Shown: piece after piece, positions 1-8,074 of the stretch
Layout of the letters: every line of letters begins with the position of its first letter
Numbering within the stretch: position 1 is the stretch's first letter
Assembly (NCBI GenBank): GCA_030639305.1
Contig: DAOWCY010000064.1
Coordinates: forward strand, 1-32,636
Origin: JAGLQA01 sp023135565
Lineage (GTDB): Bacteria > Acidobacteriota > Aminicenantia > UBA2199
Reading direction: 5' to 3'
Length of the DNA: 32,636 nucleotides
Position numbers and translations under genes: made by a program
Notes under the pieces: model-generated
Told to the model about the DNA's origin: nothing
The model's input: only the letters and a program-made list of their open reading frames with translations
Database searches by the model: none

Positions 1-1
1 A

Positions 2-89
2 GCTCGTCGAAAAGCACCACCGTTCAACGCTTCCCCACGTGAGTGGGGTTTGTTAATTTCGTTATCTCCGGGTGAGGCACGCATCATGA
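2..89 (+). repeat. Interspersed repeat, partial copy (matches 7822-7909)
   Basis: This stretch is closely similar to 7822-7909. Both begin AGCTCGTCGAAAAGCACCAC, contain a GC hairpin (here CCCCAC-GTGA-GTGGGG at 33-48) and end GCATCATGA. It belongs to the tail of the hairpin repeat family and carries no gene. Together with the copy at 107-234 it fills most of the 335 bases before the first gene. Confidence 0.8.
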
Positions 90-106
90 AGAACTACTAT
101 GAAATT

Positions 107-234
107 ACTTTGCCTCCGGCGGCCAAACTTTTGTAAAAGTTTGAACAAAACTTTTATTTATTTAAAGTCAAAAGCGCCACCTGCCGCGAAGCGGCTCAAT
201 GCTCCCCCATGCGAGTGGGGTTATTATCTCCGGG
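107..234 (+). repeat. Hairpin-rich interspersed repeat, copy A
   Basis: This is a full-length type copy. Its modules in order are ACTTTGCCTCCGGCGGCC, an AAACTTTT/AAAAGTTT palindrome, GCCGCGAAGCGGC (183-195) and CCCCAT-GCGA-GTGGGG (205-220, one G-T pair in the stem), then TTATCTCCGGG. A 71-codon open frame runs across it but is a by-product of the repeat. The rest of 235-335 is AT-rich and should hold the promoter of the efflux operon; I see no convincing -35/-10 pair. Confidence 0.85.
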
Positions 235-335
235 CGCAAAAATTAAAAAAATGTGCAAGAAATGGCATTCTCGATTGTCTAAAACTATATTACATAAAAC
301 TACGTAAGAAATAATTAGTCGATCAAGGAGGTCCT

Positions 336-1556
336 ATGAAAAAAAATAAATGGGTATGGGGCACTGCCGCTGTTGTGATCCTGGCAGGCCTGATTATCGG
401 GAATATTCTCAGCAGCCAGAAAGAACCTATGCGGCGTAAACCTGCCGCTGCCCGGCAAAATCCCCTGCGAATTATTACCGTGCAAAATAAAGATATAGAA
501 ATCCCGATCAATATGAGCGGACCACTATACGCTTACGACAAAGTAGAAATATTTGCCGAAGTCTCCGGGGCGCTGCTGCGCAGCAGCAAACATTTTAAGG
601 CGGGCATCCCTTTTAAAAAAGGAGAGGCCATTGTGCGTATCGACGACGGGGTCTATAAAAACAACGTCCTGGCGCAAAAAAGCAGCCTATTAAACCAACT
701 GACGCTGCTGCTGCCGGACCTGTCTATAGATTTCCCGGGCAGCAGCAAACGCTGGGAAGCCTACTTAGCCGGGATGGACCTACACAAAGAACTCAAACCG
801 CTGCCCGAACCCGGCAGCGATAAAGAACGCTACTATATTGCCTCGCGGAATATTTACAGTCAATACTATACCATCAAAAGCATGGAAACCACCCTCTCCA
901 AATATACTATCCGGGCTTCTTTTCGAGGCGTAGTCACCCAGGCCCTGATTAATCCGGGCACCATAGTGCGGGCCGGGCAAAAAATGGGCGAATTTATTTG
1001 CACCGAAGTCTACGAAATGGAAGCGGCGGTGACTCTTTTCGACGCTAACCGCCTGAAAATAGGACAAAGCGTTACCCTGACCAGCGATGATACCCAGGGC
1101 GCTTTCAGCGGCCGTATCCGCCGCATCAACCGGGCGCTGGACCCCTCCTCCTTGACGGTCGAAGTCTATATCCATGTGAAAGACCCACGGCTGCGGGACG
1201 GTATGTATATGGCGGCTCATACTCCGGGCGAACCGGTTCCCGCGGCAGCAGCCGTTTCTAAAGACCTGTTGGTTGAAAACAACCGCCTCTTCGTGGTGGA
1301 AAATTCTGTGCTGGTTTTGAAACCGGTTCGCGTGGTGGCTGAAAGAGGCGATATGGCTATCGTCCGCGGCCTGCCGGACGGCGCCCGCATCCTGGGCGAA
1401 GTATGGGCCGAAGCCCGCGCAGGACAAAAAATCCCCACTGCCCCGAAAAACCCCGGCGAAAAAAATAAAGGCGGCAAAAAGTTAGGGGATGCAGGAAACA
1501 AGACCGCGGGCAAAACAGCAGGTAAGCCTACCGGTAAAAAAGCAGGCAGGGAATAA
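336..1556 (+). CDS. RND efflux periplasmic adaptor (HlyD/MFP family)
   Basis: The product should bridge the inner-membrane RND pump and the outer-membrane channel encoded just downstream. The ATG has an excellent ribosome site, AAGGAGGT, a few bases upstream. Residues 6-25 form an N-terminal membrane anchor. A lipoyl/barrel-sandwich half follows (about 60-105, with GxxVxxGxxI-like spacing around FKKGEAIVRID), then a hairpin region (about 105-195) and the second lipoyl half with beta-barrel (about 195-310). The last 35 residues are a Lys/Gly-rich tail (KTAGKTAGKPTGKK), which is unusual for an adaptor and probably disordered. It ends 2 bases before the permease ATG, so the three genes form one operon. 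Family assignment is firm; substrate is unknown. Confidence 0.9.
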   Translation: MKKNKWVWGTAAVVILAGLIIGNILSSQKEPMRRKPAAARQNPLRIITVQNKDIEIPINMSGPLYAYDKVEIFAEVSGALLRSSKHFKAGIPFKKGEAIVRIDDGVYKNNVLAQKSSLLNQLTLLLPDLSIDFPGSSKRWEAYLAGMDLHKELKPLPEPGSDKERYYIASRNIYSQYYTIKSMETTLSKYTIRASFRGVVTQALINPGTIVRAGQKMGEFICTEVYEMEAAVTLFDANRLKIGQSVTLTSDDTQGAFSGRIRRINRALDPSSLTVEVYIHVKDPRLRDGMYMAAHTPGEPVPAAAAVSKDLLVENNRLFVVENSVLVLKPVRVVAERGDMAIVRGLPDGARILGEVWAEARAGQKIPTAPKNPGEKNKGGKKLGDAGNKTAGKTAGKPTGKKAGRE

Positions 1557-1558
1557 CC

Positions 1559-4500
1559 ATGAAAAAAATCATCGCTGCGTTTATCAAATATCCGATCTTA
1601 AGCCACGCCCTGTTAGTCGCCATATTTCTTTTCGGCTTCATGGGTTTCAAGAGCCTGCGCACTACCTTTTTTCCTTTAATTCCCAGTAAAACGATCAGCA
1701 TCCAGGCTTTTTACCCCGGCGCTTCGCCGGAAGAGATCGAAGAAGCCATCGTACTGAAAATCGAAGATAACCTGAAAGGCATTACCGGCATCGAACGGGT
1801 GACGTCGGTTTCCAGTGAAAATATCTGCGTCATTACGGTAACGATTCTCACCGGTCACGATATCGACGTGGTGCTGCAAGATGTAAAAAATGCCGTTAAT
1901 CAAGTCAGTTCATTCCCCGCCAGCATGGAAAGGTTGACTATTTTTCGCCTCGAACCGCGCAATTTTTCTATCGATTTCGTGCTGGCCGGCAATGTAGACC
2001 TGCGTTACCTGAAACAACAGGCGCGCCGGGTGGAACGGGACCTGCTGGCTATCGAAGGCATATCTAAAGTCTCTCTCAGCGGTTTCCCCGACGAAGAGAT
2101 CGAGATCGCCCTGCGGGAACAGGATTTAAGAGCTTACGGTCTGACTTTCCAGCAGGTGCTGCTGGCGGTCAGGGCAGCCAATATCAGGATGACCGGCGGT
2201 AAGATCAAAGGCAGTAAAGAAGAACTGTTAATCCGCGCCAATGTCAAAGGCTACTATGCCCTGGAACTTGGCAACCACGTATTAAAATCTACTCCCGGCG
2301 GGGTGATTATTCGTTTAAAAGATGTAGCCGATCTAAACGACCGCTGGTCGGAAAATCCCAACCGCGTCTATCACAACGCCCGGGCGGCAGTGCAAATAAC
2401 CGTGCAGAACACCAACGAGGAAGACCTATTTCATGTCACCCGCACAGTGAAAAAATATATCGAAAAATTCAATGCCCGGCACAATGATGTGCAGGCCCAC
2501 GTAATACGGGACGGCTCGGAAATTATCCAGGAACGTATCGACATTCTCTCTGTCAACGGTATTTTGGGTATAATTTTGGTGATGCTGTTCCTCTCCCTGT
2601 CGCTGAATATGCGTATGTCTTTCTGGGTAGCGCTGGCTATTCCCATCTCTTTTGCCGGGATGTGCATGATCGCTCCTTTTTCCGGTCTGACCATCAACGT
2701 GATGTCCCTGCTGGCCATGATCTTAGTCTTAGGGATATTGGTGGACGACGGCATCGTCATCGGGGAAAATATCTACCAGCACCACGAAAGGGGCGTAAAA
2801 CCTATCCCCGCCGCGGTCAACGGTACCATGGAAGTGCTCCCCTCGGTGACGGCCTCTATCCTGACCACAGTGGTGATTTTCACTACTTTTTTCTTTTTGG
2901 AAGGGGGCCTTGGCGACCGCACCCGGGACCTGGCTTTCGTGGTAGTTTTTACACTGCTTTTCTCTTTAGTGGAGGCTGCTTTTATCTTGCCCGGGCACAT
3001 TGCCCATTCCAAAGCCCTGTGTCTCAAAACGAACAAAAAGAACTTCATCGAACGCGGGGCCGAAAAAATCCTGCGCCGTATTCGCGATAAAGTTTACGGC
3101 CCGGCGCTGCGTTTTGTTATCGACAAACCGGTGGTGCCCATTGCCCTGACCCTGGCGCTTTTTATCATCACCCTCGGCGCTCTGCGGGGCAGCATTATCA
3201 AAACCACTTTTTTCCCCAATATCGAACGCCGAAGCGTGTTTGTCGCTTTAGAGATGCCGGCCGGCACACCGGCAGTCATTACCGACAACCTGCTGGCTAA
3301 CATAGAAAAAAAAGTGCGCCAGGTCAACGATATCTATAAAAAAGAGCACCGGGGACAGGACCTGATACTGGGCATTACCCGCCGCATCGGGGCCGGCACC
3401 CACCAGGGGGATATTACCGTGACCCTGATCAGCAGCGAAGAGCGGGACTGGGATTCCATGGAAGCAACCAACCGTTTCCGCAAACAAGTGGGCCCGGTCC
3501 CCGGAGCCGAAAAACTGGAATTCGGCGGCCGCGGATTCTGGGGCAAGCCTGTTTCCATCGCTTTGTCCAGCAACAATTTAGAACAACTGCGCGAAGCCAA
3601 AGAGACTTTAAAAGCAGAATTAAAAAAAGTGGAAAAACTAAAAGACATAATAGATGACGACCCGCCCGGTCTGCGCGAAGTGAGTGTGCGTTTAAAGGAA
3701 CGGGCCTTTGCATTAGGGCTAACCGGCGCCGAAGTGGTCAACCAGGTGCGGTCGGGATTTTTCGGCGCTGAAGCGCAGCGGGTTTTGCGCGGCATCGACG
3801 AAGTCAAAATCTGGGTGCGTTACACGCAGCAGGATCGCAGTTCCGTAGAGAAATTAGGCGACATGCGCATTCGCCTGCCTGGAGGCAGGGAGTACCCGCT
3901 GCGGGAAATCGCCGACTTTTCAATCAGCCGCGGCGTAATGGCGGTGAATCACATCGACGCCCAGCGAGTAGTCAACGTGGAAGCGGACATTTCCGATATA
4001 AAGGAATCGGTGCCCGATATTATCGCCGATATCAAGGCGAATATTTTGCCGGGCATAGCCCAAAAGTACCCGGACATCCATTTTATGTTCGAAGGCCAGA
4101 GCCGGGAAAACCAAAAAACCATGAGGTCTATGTTACGGGTGGTGCCGCCGGTCCTGATCCTGATGTTTTTGATCGTAGTGATTACCTTCCGTTCTTTCAG
4201 CCAGTCGATTGTCGTTTTCCTGTTGATACCTTTCAGCATCATCGGGGTGTTGTGGGGTCATCTTATCCAGGGGTATATTGTCAGTGTACTTTCCTGGTTC
4301 GGGGCCATTGCCCTGGCCGGGATTGTCGTCAACGATTCGCTCATTTTGGTCAGCGCCTTTAACCGCAAGCTGAAACAGGGCATGGAGTTTAAAGCCGCCC
4401 TGTTTGAAACCGGCCTGTCGCGTTTCCGGCCCGTGCTTTTGACTTCGCTAACCACCATTGCCGGTTTGGGGCCGTTGATTTTTGAAACCAGCCACCAGGC

Positions 4501-4726
4501 GCAGTTCCTTTCTCCCATGGCTATCTCCGTGGCTTATGGGCTGATGTTCGGTACGCTGCTGACCCTGCTGATGCTGCCTTCTTTATTAGTAGCATTGAAT
4601 CACGGCAGGGTATTGGTTTCCAGGGTAATCAGCGGCAAAAAGCCCGCTCCCGAAGACGTGGAACCCGCTGTGCGGGAAGAGGTTTTCGCCCGCGAACAAT
4701 CCAATGGAAACTGCGAAGAAAAATAA
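1559..4726 (+). CDS. RND-family efflux permease (AcrB/MexF-like)
   Basis: This is a proton-driven inner-membrane exporter of 1055 aa, the usual length for the hydrophobe/amphiphile efflux class. TM1 is at about 10-30, followed by the first porter domain (FYPGASPEEIEEAI), a TM2-6 block from about 335 to 500, the second porter domain from about 560 to 860, and TM8-12 to about 1010. The proton-relay pair D396-D397 is in the TM4 motif LGILVDDGIVIGENI. The start follows AGGGA by about 7 bases and lies 2 bases after the adaptor stop. The C-terminal tail is short and charged. Drug or lipid substrate cannot be read from the sequence. Confidence 0.96.
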   Translation: MKKIIAAFIKYPILSHALLVAIFLFGFMGFKSLRTTFFPLIPSKTISIQAFYPGASPEEIEEAIVLKIEDNLKGITGIERVTSVSSENICVITVTILTGHDIDVVLQDVKNAVNQVSSFPASMERLTIFRLEPRNFSIDFVLAGNVDLRYLKQQARRVERDLLAIEGISKVSLSGFPDEEIEIALREQDLRAYGLTFQQVLLAVRAANIRMTGGKIKGSKEELLIRANVKGYYALELGNHVLKSTPGGVIIRLKDVADLNDRWSENPNRVYHNARAAVQITVQNTNEEDLFHVTRTVKKYIEKFNARHNDVQAHVIRDGSEIIQERIDILSVNGILGIILVMLFLSLSLNMRMSFWVALAIPISFAGMCMIAPFSGLTINVMSLLAMILVLGILVDDGIVIGENIYQHHERGVKPIPAAVNGTMEVLPSVTASILTTVVIFTTFFFLEGGLGDRTRDLAFVVVFTLLFSLVEAAFILPGHIAHSKALCLKTNKKNFIERGAEKILRRIRDKVYGPALRFVIDKPVVPIALTLALFIITLGALRGSIIKTTFFPNIERRSVFVALEMPAGTPAVITDNLLANIEKKVRQVNDIYKKEHRGQDLILGITRRIGAGTHQGDITVTLISSEERDWDSMEATNRFRKQVGPVPGAEKLEFGGRGFWGKPVSIALSSNNLEQLREAKETLKAELKKVEKLKDIIDDDPPGLREVSVRLKERAFALGLTGAEVVNQVRSGFFGAEAQRVLRGIDEVKIWVRYTQQDRSSVEKLGDMRIRLPGGREYPLREIADFSISRGVMAVNHIDAQRVVNVEADISDIKESVPDIIADIKANILPGIAQKYPDIHFMFEGQSRENQKTMRSMLRVVPPVLILMFLIVVITFRSFSQSIVVFLLIPFSIIGVLWGHLIQGYIVSVLSWFGAIALAGIVVNDSLILVSAFNRKLKQGMEFKAALFETGLSRFRPVLLTSLTTIAGLGPLIFETSHQAQFLSPMAISVAYGLMFGTLLTLLMLPSLLVALNHGRVLVSRVISGKKPAPEDVEPAVREEVFAREQSNGNCEEK

Positions 4727-4739
4727 AGGAAAAAAAATC

Positions 4740-6311
4740 ATGAACTATAAATCACACAATCCGGAATTAAAAATCTCCCCACGCAGTGGGATTAACAAAA
4801 GTTTTTGCGGTGGTCCAGTGGAATCCGCGGCGCACCCAGCCCAAAAGGGGTGTACCTCAGGGCAAAAAAACGTATCGCTCAACAAAAGTTTTTGGAAGTC
4901 CAGAAACCTTTTTCCAAAAAGGTTTTTGGCCGCCGGAGGCAAAGAAAAAAACAAAAACTTGCCTTCGGCGACCAGGGGCTCTTTTGAAAAACCGCCCCTG
5001 GACCCCACAAAACTTTTAATGAGCCGCTTCGCGGCAAGAGCTTGTTTTTTTATAATTATACTTGGGATTTCGCTTTCAAGTTTTGCAGAAGAACCGTTGA
5101 GTTTCAAGCAAGCGGTGGCAATCGCCCTGCAGCAAAACCATCAAATACAAATCGCCGGGAACAACGCCGCTATCGCCAAAAACGAAGTCAATATCGGCAA
5201 TGCCGACCTGCTGCCCCGCATCGACCTTTCTACAAGCAGCACCTACCAGGAAGGGGCGGCCAGTTTTAGCGGCGAAAAGCTAACTACTACCAGCGCCCAG
5301 GCGCAGGTCAGCTATACCCTGTTCGACGGCCTGGGTAACATTTACCGTTTTAAGAAGCTGCAAGCCGGGGGGCTTTTGGGTGAATTAGAAGCCCGCGGCC
5401 TCATCGAAACCACGCTGCTCCGGGTGGGTACTTCATTTTATACATCAGCCTCAGCTTATGAGAATTTGCAGATCGCGAAGCAACTGCTTGCTATATCCAA
5501 AGAACGGTTGGACCGGGCCGAAAAGCGTTCTGTTTATGGCCGGGCCCGAACTATAGATGTGTTAGCGGCCCGGGTGGATTATTTTGCCGACCAGGTGACT
5601 GTCACCCAGGCCCGGTTTTTGTGGGATGAAACCCGGCGCACTTTGAACGTCTTGCTAAACCGGCCCGTGGCTTTCGATTTTTCCGTAGATACTGCGCTGG
5701 ATTTCCGCCGGGATTTTGATCTGAACCGGCTGAAAGAAGCAGCCTTTGCCAATAACGCCGCTTATCTAAGCAGCGAAAAAAGGCTGCGGCAGGCCGGTTA
5801 TGACGTCAAAATCGCCCGTTCTCAATTTTTGCCCCGGCTCGATTTTTCCGCCTCCTATGGTTACAACCGGAGCGCTCCGGACCTAACCATCGGGCTGAGT
5901 GACGCCGAATCATCGCTGCGTGTAGGCGCCACCCTGAGCCTTAATCTTTTTAACGGCTTCAAGAAATTCATCCAGACCCGGAATGCGAAAATACGCCGGC
6001 AGAACCGGGAATTGACATTGGAACAGTCCAAATTAGAATTAGAGAAAGATGTGACCGGCGCCTATGAATCGTACCGTAACAGCTTATTGATAATGAAATT
6101 ACAGGAGAAATATGTAGAAGCCGCGGAATTGAATTTTAAGCGTTCCAACGAGTTATACAAGCTCGGCCAGGTGACCACCACGCAGTTCCGGGAAGCGCAG
6201 TTGAACCTCATCCGTTCCCGCAACAACCTTTCCACTGCCAAATATGAAGCGAAACTGGACGAGATCGAACTGCTCCGTTTAACCGGCCAATTAATTAAGC
6301 GGGAGCGTTGA
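4740..6311 (+). CDS. TolC-family outer membrane channel with repeat-derived N-terminus
   Basis: Outer-membrane efflux protein that completes the tripartite pump. The OEP core begins at LSFKQAVAIALQQNH and contains two related halves rich in long helices (LLPRIDLSTSS and FLPRLDFSASY). ATG 4740 has AAAGGA about 9 bases upstream and falls 13 bases after the permease stop, so I prefer it to ATG 4704, which overlaps the permease. A hydrophobic signal segment (ACFFIIILGISLSSFA) does not appear until about 95 codons later. The DNA between is repeat copy B, read in frame. ATG 5019 (MSRFAARACFF) would give a conventional signal peptide whose basic n-region is coded by the repeat, but it lacks a clear ribosome site. 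The gene overlaps the convergent ATPase gene by 17 bp. Confidence 0.88.
   Translation: MNYKSHNPELKISPRSGINKSFCGGPVESAAHPAQKGCTSGQKNVSLNKSFWKSRNLFPKRFLAAGGKEKNKNLPSATRGSFEKPPLDPTKLLMSRFAARACFFIIILGISLSSFAEEPLSFKQAVAIALQQNHQIQIAGNNAAIAKNEVNIGNADLLPRIDLSTSSTYQEGAASFSGEKLTTTSAQAQVSYTLFDGLGNIYRFKKLQAGGLLGELEARGLIETTLLRVGTSFYTSASAYENLQIAKQLLAISKERLDRAEKRSVYGRARTIDVLAARVDYFADQVTVTQARFLWDETRRTLNVLLNRPVAFDFSVDTALDFRRDFDLNRLKEAAFANNAAYLSSEKRLRQAGYDVKIARSQFLPRLDFSASYGYNRSAPDLTIGLSDAESSLRVGATLSLNLFNGFKKFIQTRNAKIRRQNRELTLEQSKLELEKDVTGAYESYRNSLLIMKLQEKYVEAAELNFKRSNELYKLGQVTTTQFREAQLNLIRSRNNLSTAKYEAKLDEIELLRLTGQLIKRER
4770..5036. repeat. Compound hairpin repeat inserted in the TolC-like gene, copy B
   Basis: Two inverted copies lie back to back. 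The left half (to about 4943) has the 10-bp stem AAACCTTTTT/AAAAAGGTTT (4904-4925) and ends CGCCGGAGGCAAA. The right half starts at TTGCCTTCGGCG and holds CCAGGGGC/GCCCCTGG (4972-5001) and GCCGCTTCGCGGC (5023-5035). It is open in the TolC frame and also in an antisense frame. The right half is the inverse of the copy in lnt (23745-23851). Confidence 0.88.
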
Positions 6312-7560
6312 AATCCAGGAAAGGTAACAATACAATTGGAATATATAACTTATCATTCTCTCTTTTCAATGTCTCCTGGGTGACCACCATAAACAGCTCA
6401 CTATTATATTTTTCTTTAAATGGTAGGTGGGTTTTTGGTGAGATAAACGGTTTTTTTCTGAATTTTATTTCGATAGGGAGAAGTATGCCCCTATAATCGA
6501 CGATGAAATCGATCTCAGACTTAGAAAAAGTCCTATAATGATAAACATTGAAGAATTCCTTTAAATGGAGAAACGCCGCATTTTCGATAATATGACCCGG
6601 GATCAACTCGAATTTCGGGAAATTTTTACCCCGGTACATGGTAAGCAGCCCCAATTCGTTACTATATGCCTTGGGCATCTTTGATATCTCTTTCCTGATG
6701 TTCCTAAAAAAAGGAGGAACAAAGGAAAAAACAAAAGTATGCTGTAAAATTTCCATGTATTTTTGCAGCGTACGGAAATCGATCCCCAGGGTGTTGGCGA
6801 TTTCGGTTTTATTGATCATACTTCCGGCTCCATCTGAAAAAAGCGCGATCAGGTTATTGAACCCGGTGACGTTCTCGATCTTCATGAAATCTACCACATC
6901 CTTCGTAATATAAGAATGAATGATCTCTTTTAATTTTTCTTTTTTTTTGTCCCATTGGCCGGTAAGTACGATTTCCGGGTATCCCCCCTGGTTAATATAG
7001 TCGATAAAATGAAGCTTCAAATCCTCTCGATAGACCTGGTAGAAATCATCTAATTCCGGGATAGGAGTATCTAAAGTAAACCGGTGCTTATATACCATGT
7101 CCGAACGTGCTTTTAGAAATTCGCGGAAATTAAAACGTTCCAGCACAAATTCGATTTTCCTGCCGGTGAGAAATTCCCTGGTTTTGGCAATTTCAAGGGA
7201 AGAAGAACCGGAAACGATTAATTTTACCTTATCTTTGAGACTGTCGTACAGCACTTTCAGGAAGAGACCCGGATCGTCTAAATATTGAAATTCATCTAAG
7301 AATAGGAATAGTTTTGCTTTTGGAGAGGAAGTATACTGGTCGTCCAAAAATTTGATTAACCGTTTGGGTGAAGAAAAAACGGGATTGTCGAATTCTCTAT
7401 CTACCGAGAAATAAACCGCCCGGTGTTTCTTTTCTTCCAGGTAATGTTTTAATTGCAGCAGGAGAGTGGTTTTTCCTGTTTGCCGGGCGCCTTTTACCAC
7501 GATTATCCGGTCTTCTTGCAGCCAGTCCAATATTTTTTTAAATATATCTCTTTTTATCAT
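6295..7560 (-). CDS. AAA ATPase with DUF4143-type C-terminal domain
   Basis: This 421-aa protein belongs to the large prokaryotic ATPase family with an N-terminal P-loop domain and a C-terminal DUF4143 domain. Walker A is GARQTGKTT (24-32) and Walker B is LFLFLDE (D89-E90). A GSSSLE sensor-like motif lies near 137 and the family-typical LTGRKIEF follows. The C-terminus has an EIDFIVDY...EIKF pattern like a PD-(D/E)XK nuclease fold. The cellular role of these proteins is unsettled; they are often mobile and erratically distributed. The gene is convergent with the efflux operon and overlaps its end by 17 bp. No strong ribosome site precedes the ATG, and a predicted promoter places transcription start almost at it. 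Confidence 0.9.
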   Translation of the reverse strand: MIKRDIFKKILDWLQEDRIIVVKGARQTGKTTLLLQLKHYLEEKKHRAVYFSVDREFDNPVFSSPKRLIKFLDDQYTSSPKAKLFLFLDEFQYLDDPGLFLKVLYDSLKDKVKLIVSGSSSLEIAKTREFLTGRKIEFVLERFNFREFLKARSDMVYKHRFTLDTPIPELDDFYQVYREDLKLHFIDYINQGGYPEIVLTGQWDKKKEKLKEIIHSYITKDVVDFMKIENVTGFNNLIALFSDGAGSMINKTEIANTLGIDFRTLQKYMEILQHTFVFSFVPPFFRNIRKEISKMPKAYSNELGLLTMYRGKNFPKFELIPGHIIENAAFLHLKEFFNVYHYRTFSKSEIDFIVDYRGILLPIEIKFRKKPFISPKTHLPFKEKYNSELFMVVTQETLKRENDKLYIPIVLLPFLDFNAPA

Positions 7561-7566
7561 GATCCA

Positions 7567-7595
7567 ATTTTATCATAAGTTTTACTGGATAGCAA
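7567..7595 (-). promoter_or_regulatory. Putative promoter of the DUF4143 ATPase gene
   Basis: On the minus strand TTGCTA (7595-7590) and TAAAAT (7572-7567) are 17 bases apart. Only six bases separate the -10 box from the ATG, so the message may be leaderless. The -35 box lies inside a repeated TGTATTGCTATCCA element, a candidate operator. Confidence 0.45.
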
Positions 7596-7653
7596 TACAA
7601 TTTTTTCCTTGATTTTATTGGATAGCAATACAGGTTTTTCAAGGAAAAAATTG
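7586..7653. repeat. Direct plus inverted repeats upstream of the ATPase gene
   Basis: TGGATAGCAATACA occurs at 7586-7599 and again at 7619-7632. A perfect 15-bp inverted repeat, CAATTTTTTCCTTGA (7598-7612) and TCAAGGAAAAAATTG (7639-7653), interleaves with the direct repeats. The arrangement resembles a two-site operator, possibly for autoregulation. Confidence 0.75.
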
Positions 7654-7674
7654 GAATGCTTCTTGTTTCTTGAC

Positions 7675-7728
7675 TACCATGAAATTACTTTGCCTTCGGC
7701 GACCCTGCCGGGGAGGCCAAACTTTTGA
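7675..7728 (+). repeat. Hairpin repeat, 5-prime fragment (copy C)
   Basis: CTACCATGAAATTACTTTGC resembles the bases leading into copy A (95-113) and runs on through TTCGGCGACCCTGCCGGGGAGGCC to AAACTTTTGA. The family match stops there. It is one of several repeat fragments in the gene-free stretch 7561-8074. Confidence 0.8.
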
Positions 7729-7821
7729 TTATTGACCAGCTAAAATTCCCCTCTTGAGACTTGCCAGGGGGTGGCACTGAGGGGCTTTTTTGCTTTTTGC
7801 CCCGAAGTGACGGGGTGTGTT

Positions 7822-7909
7822 AGCTCGTCGAAAAGCACCACCCCTCAACGCCCACCACGCGAGTGGGCTTGTTTAATTTCACTCGTTTCCGGATGAAGCA
7901 TGCATCATG
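7822..7909 (+). repeat. Interspersed repeat, second copy of the 2-89 unit
   Basis: Shares AGCTCGTCGAAAAGCACCAC and the ending GCATCATGA with 2-89, with a varied GC hairpin between. The rest of the gene-free stretch 7561-8074 holds this copy, copy C, two GCCTGTCCC motifs and a GC-rich segment (7980-8060) that I cannot assign. Confidence 0.8.
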
Positions 7910-7917
7910 ATTTGATT

Positions 7918-7967
7918 GCCTGTCCCCTTTTCCCTCTAGTTAAAGAAAAAGAAGATTAGCCTGTCCC
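7918..7967 (+). repeat. Two GCCTGTCCC motifs
   Basis: GCCTGTCCCC is at 7918-7927 and TTAGCCTGTCCC at 7956-7967. They match the core of the inverted repeats that flank the transposase gene (16363-17930) and the tandem arrays near 25813 and 26574. Confidence 0.7.
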
Positions 7968-8074
7968 TTTTTTTGCATACTCGACGAACTCTCAAGAGCT
8001 ATAGGACGGGATAGGACTAATGAGACGTATGCGGAGCCGTGAGAAAGACCGCGGGTCCCGGCGCCTCTCATAAT

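Noticed and set aside
99..314. 71-codon open frame at the window start
   Set aside because: It runs through repeat copy A and its AT-rich flank; no ribosome site and a repeat-derived peptide.
4745..5107. 120-codon antisense open frame in the TolC-like gene start
   Set aside because: It is the opposite reading of repeat copy B. It shows the repeat is open in several frames but has no start signal or family match.
7980..8060. GC-rich segment suggestive of a group II intron domain V
   Set aside because: The GAGCC...GAAA pattern is vague and there is no intron reverse transcriptase or matching stem layout nearby.
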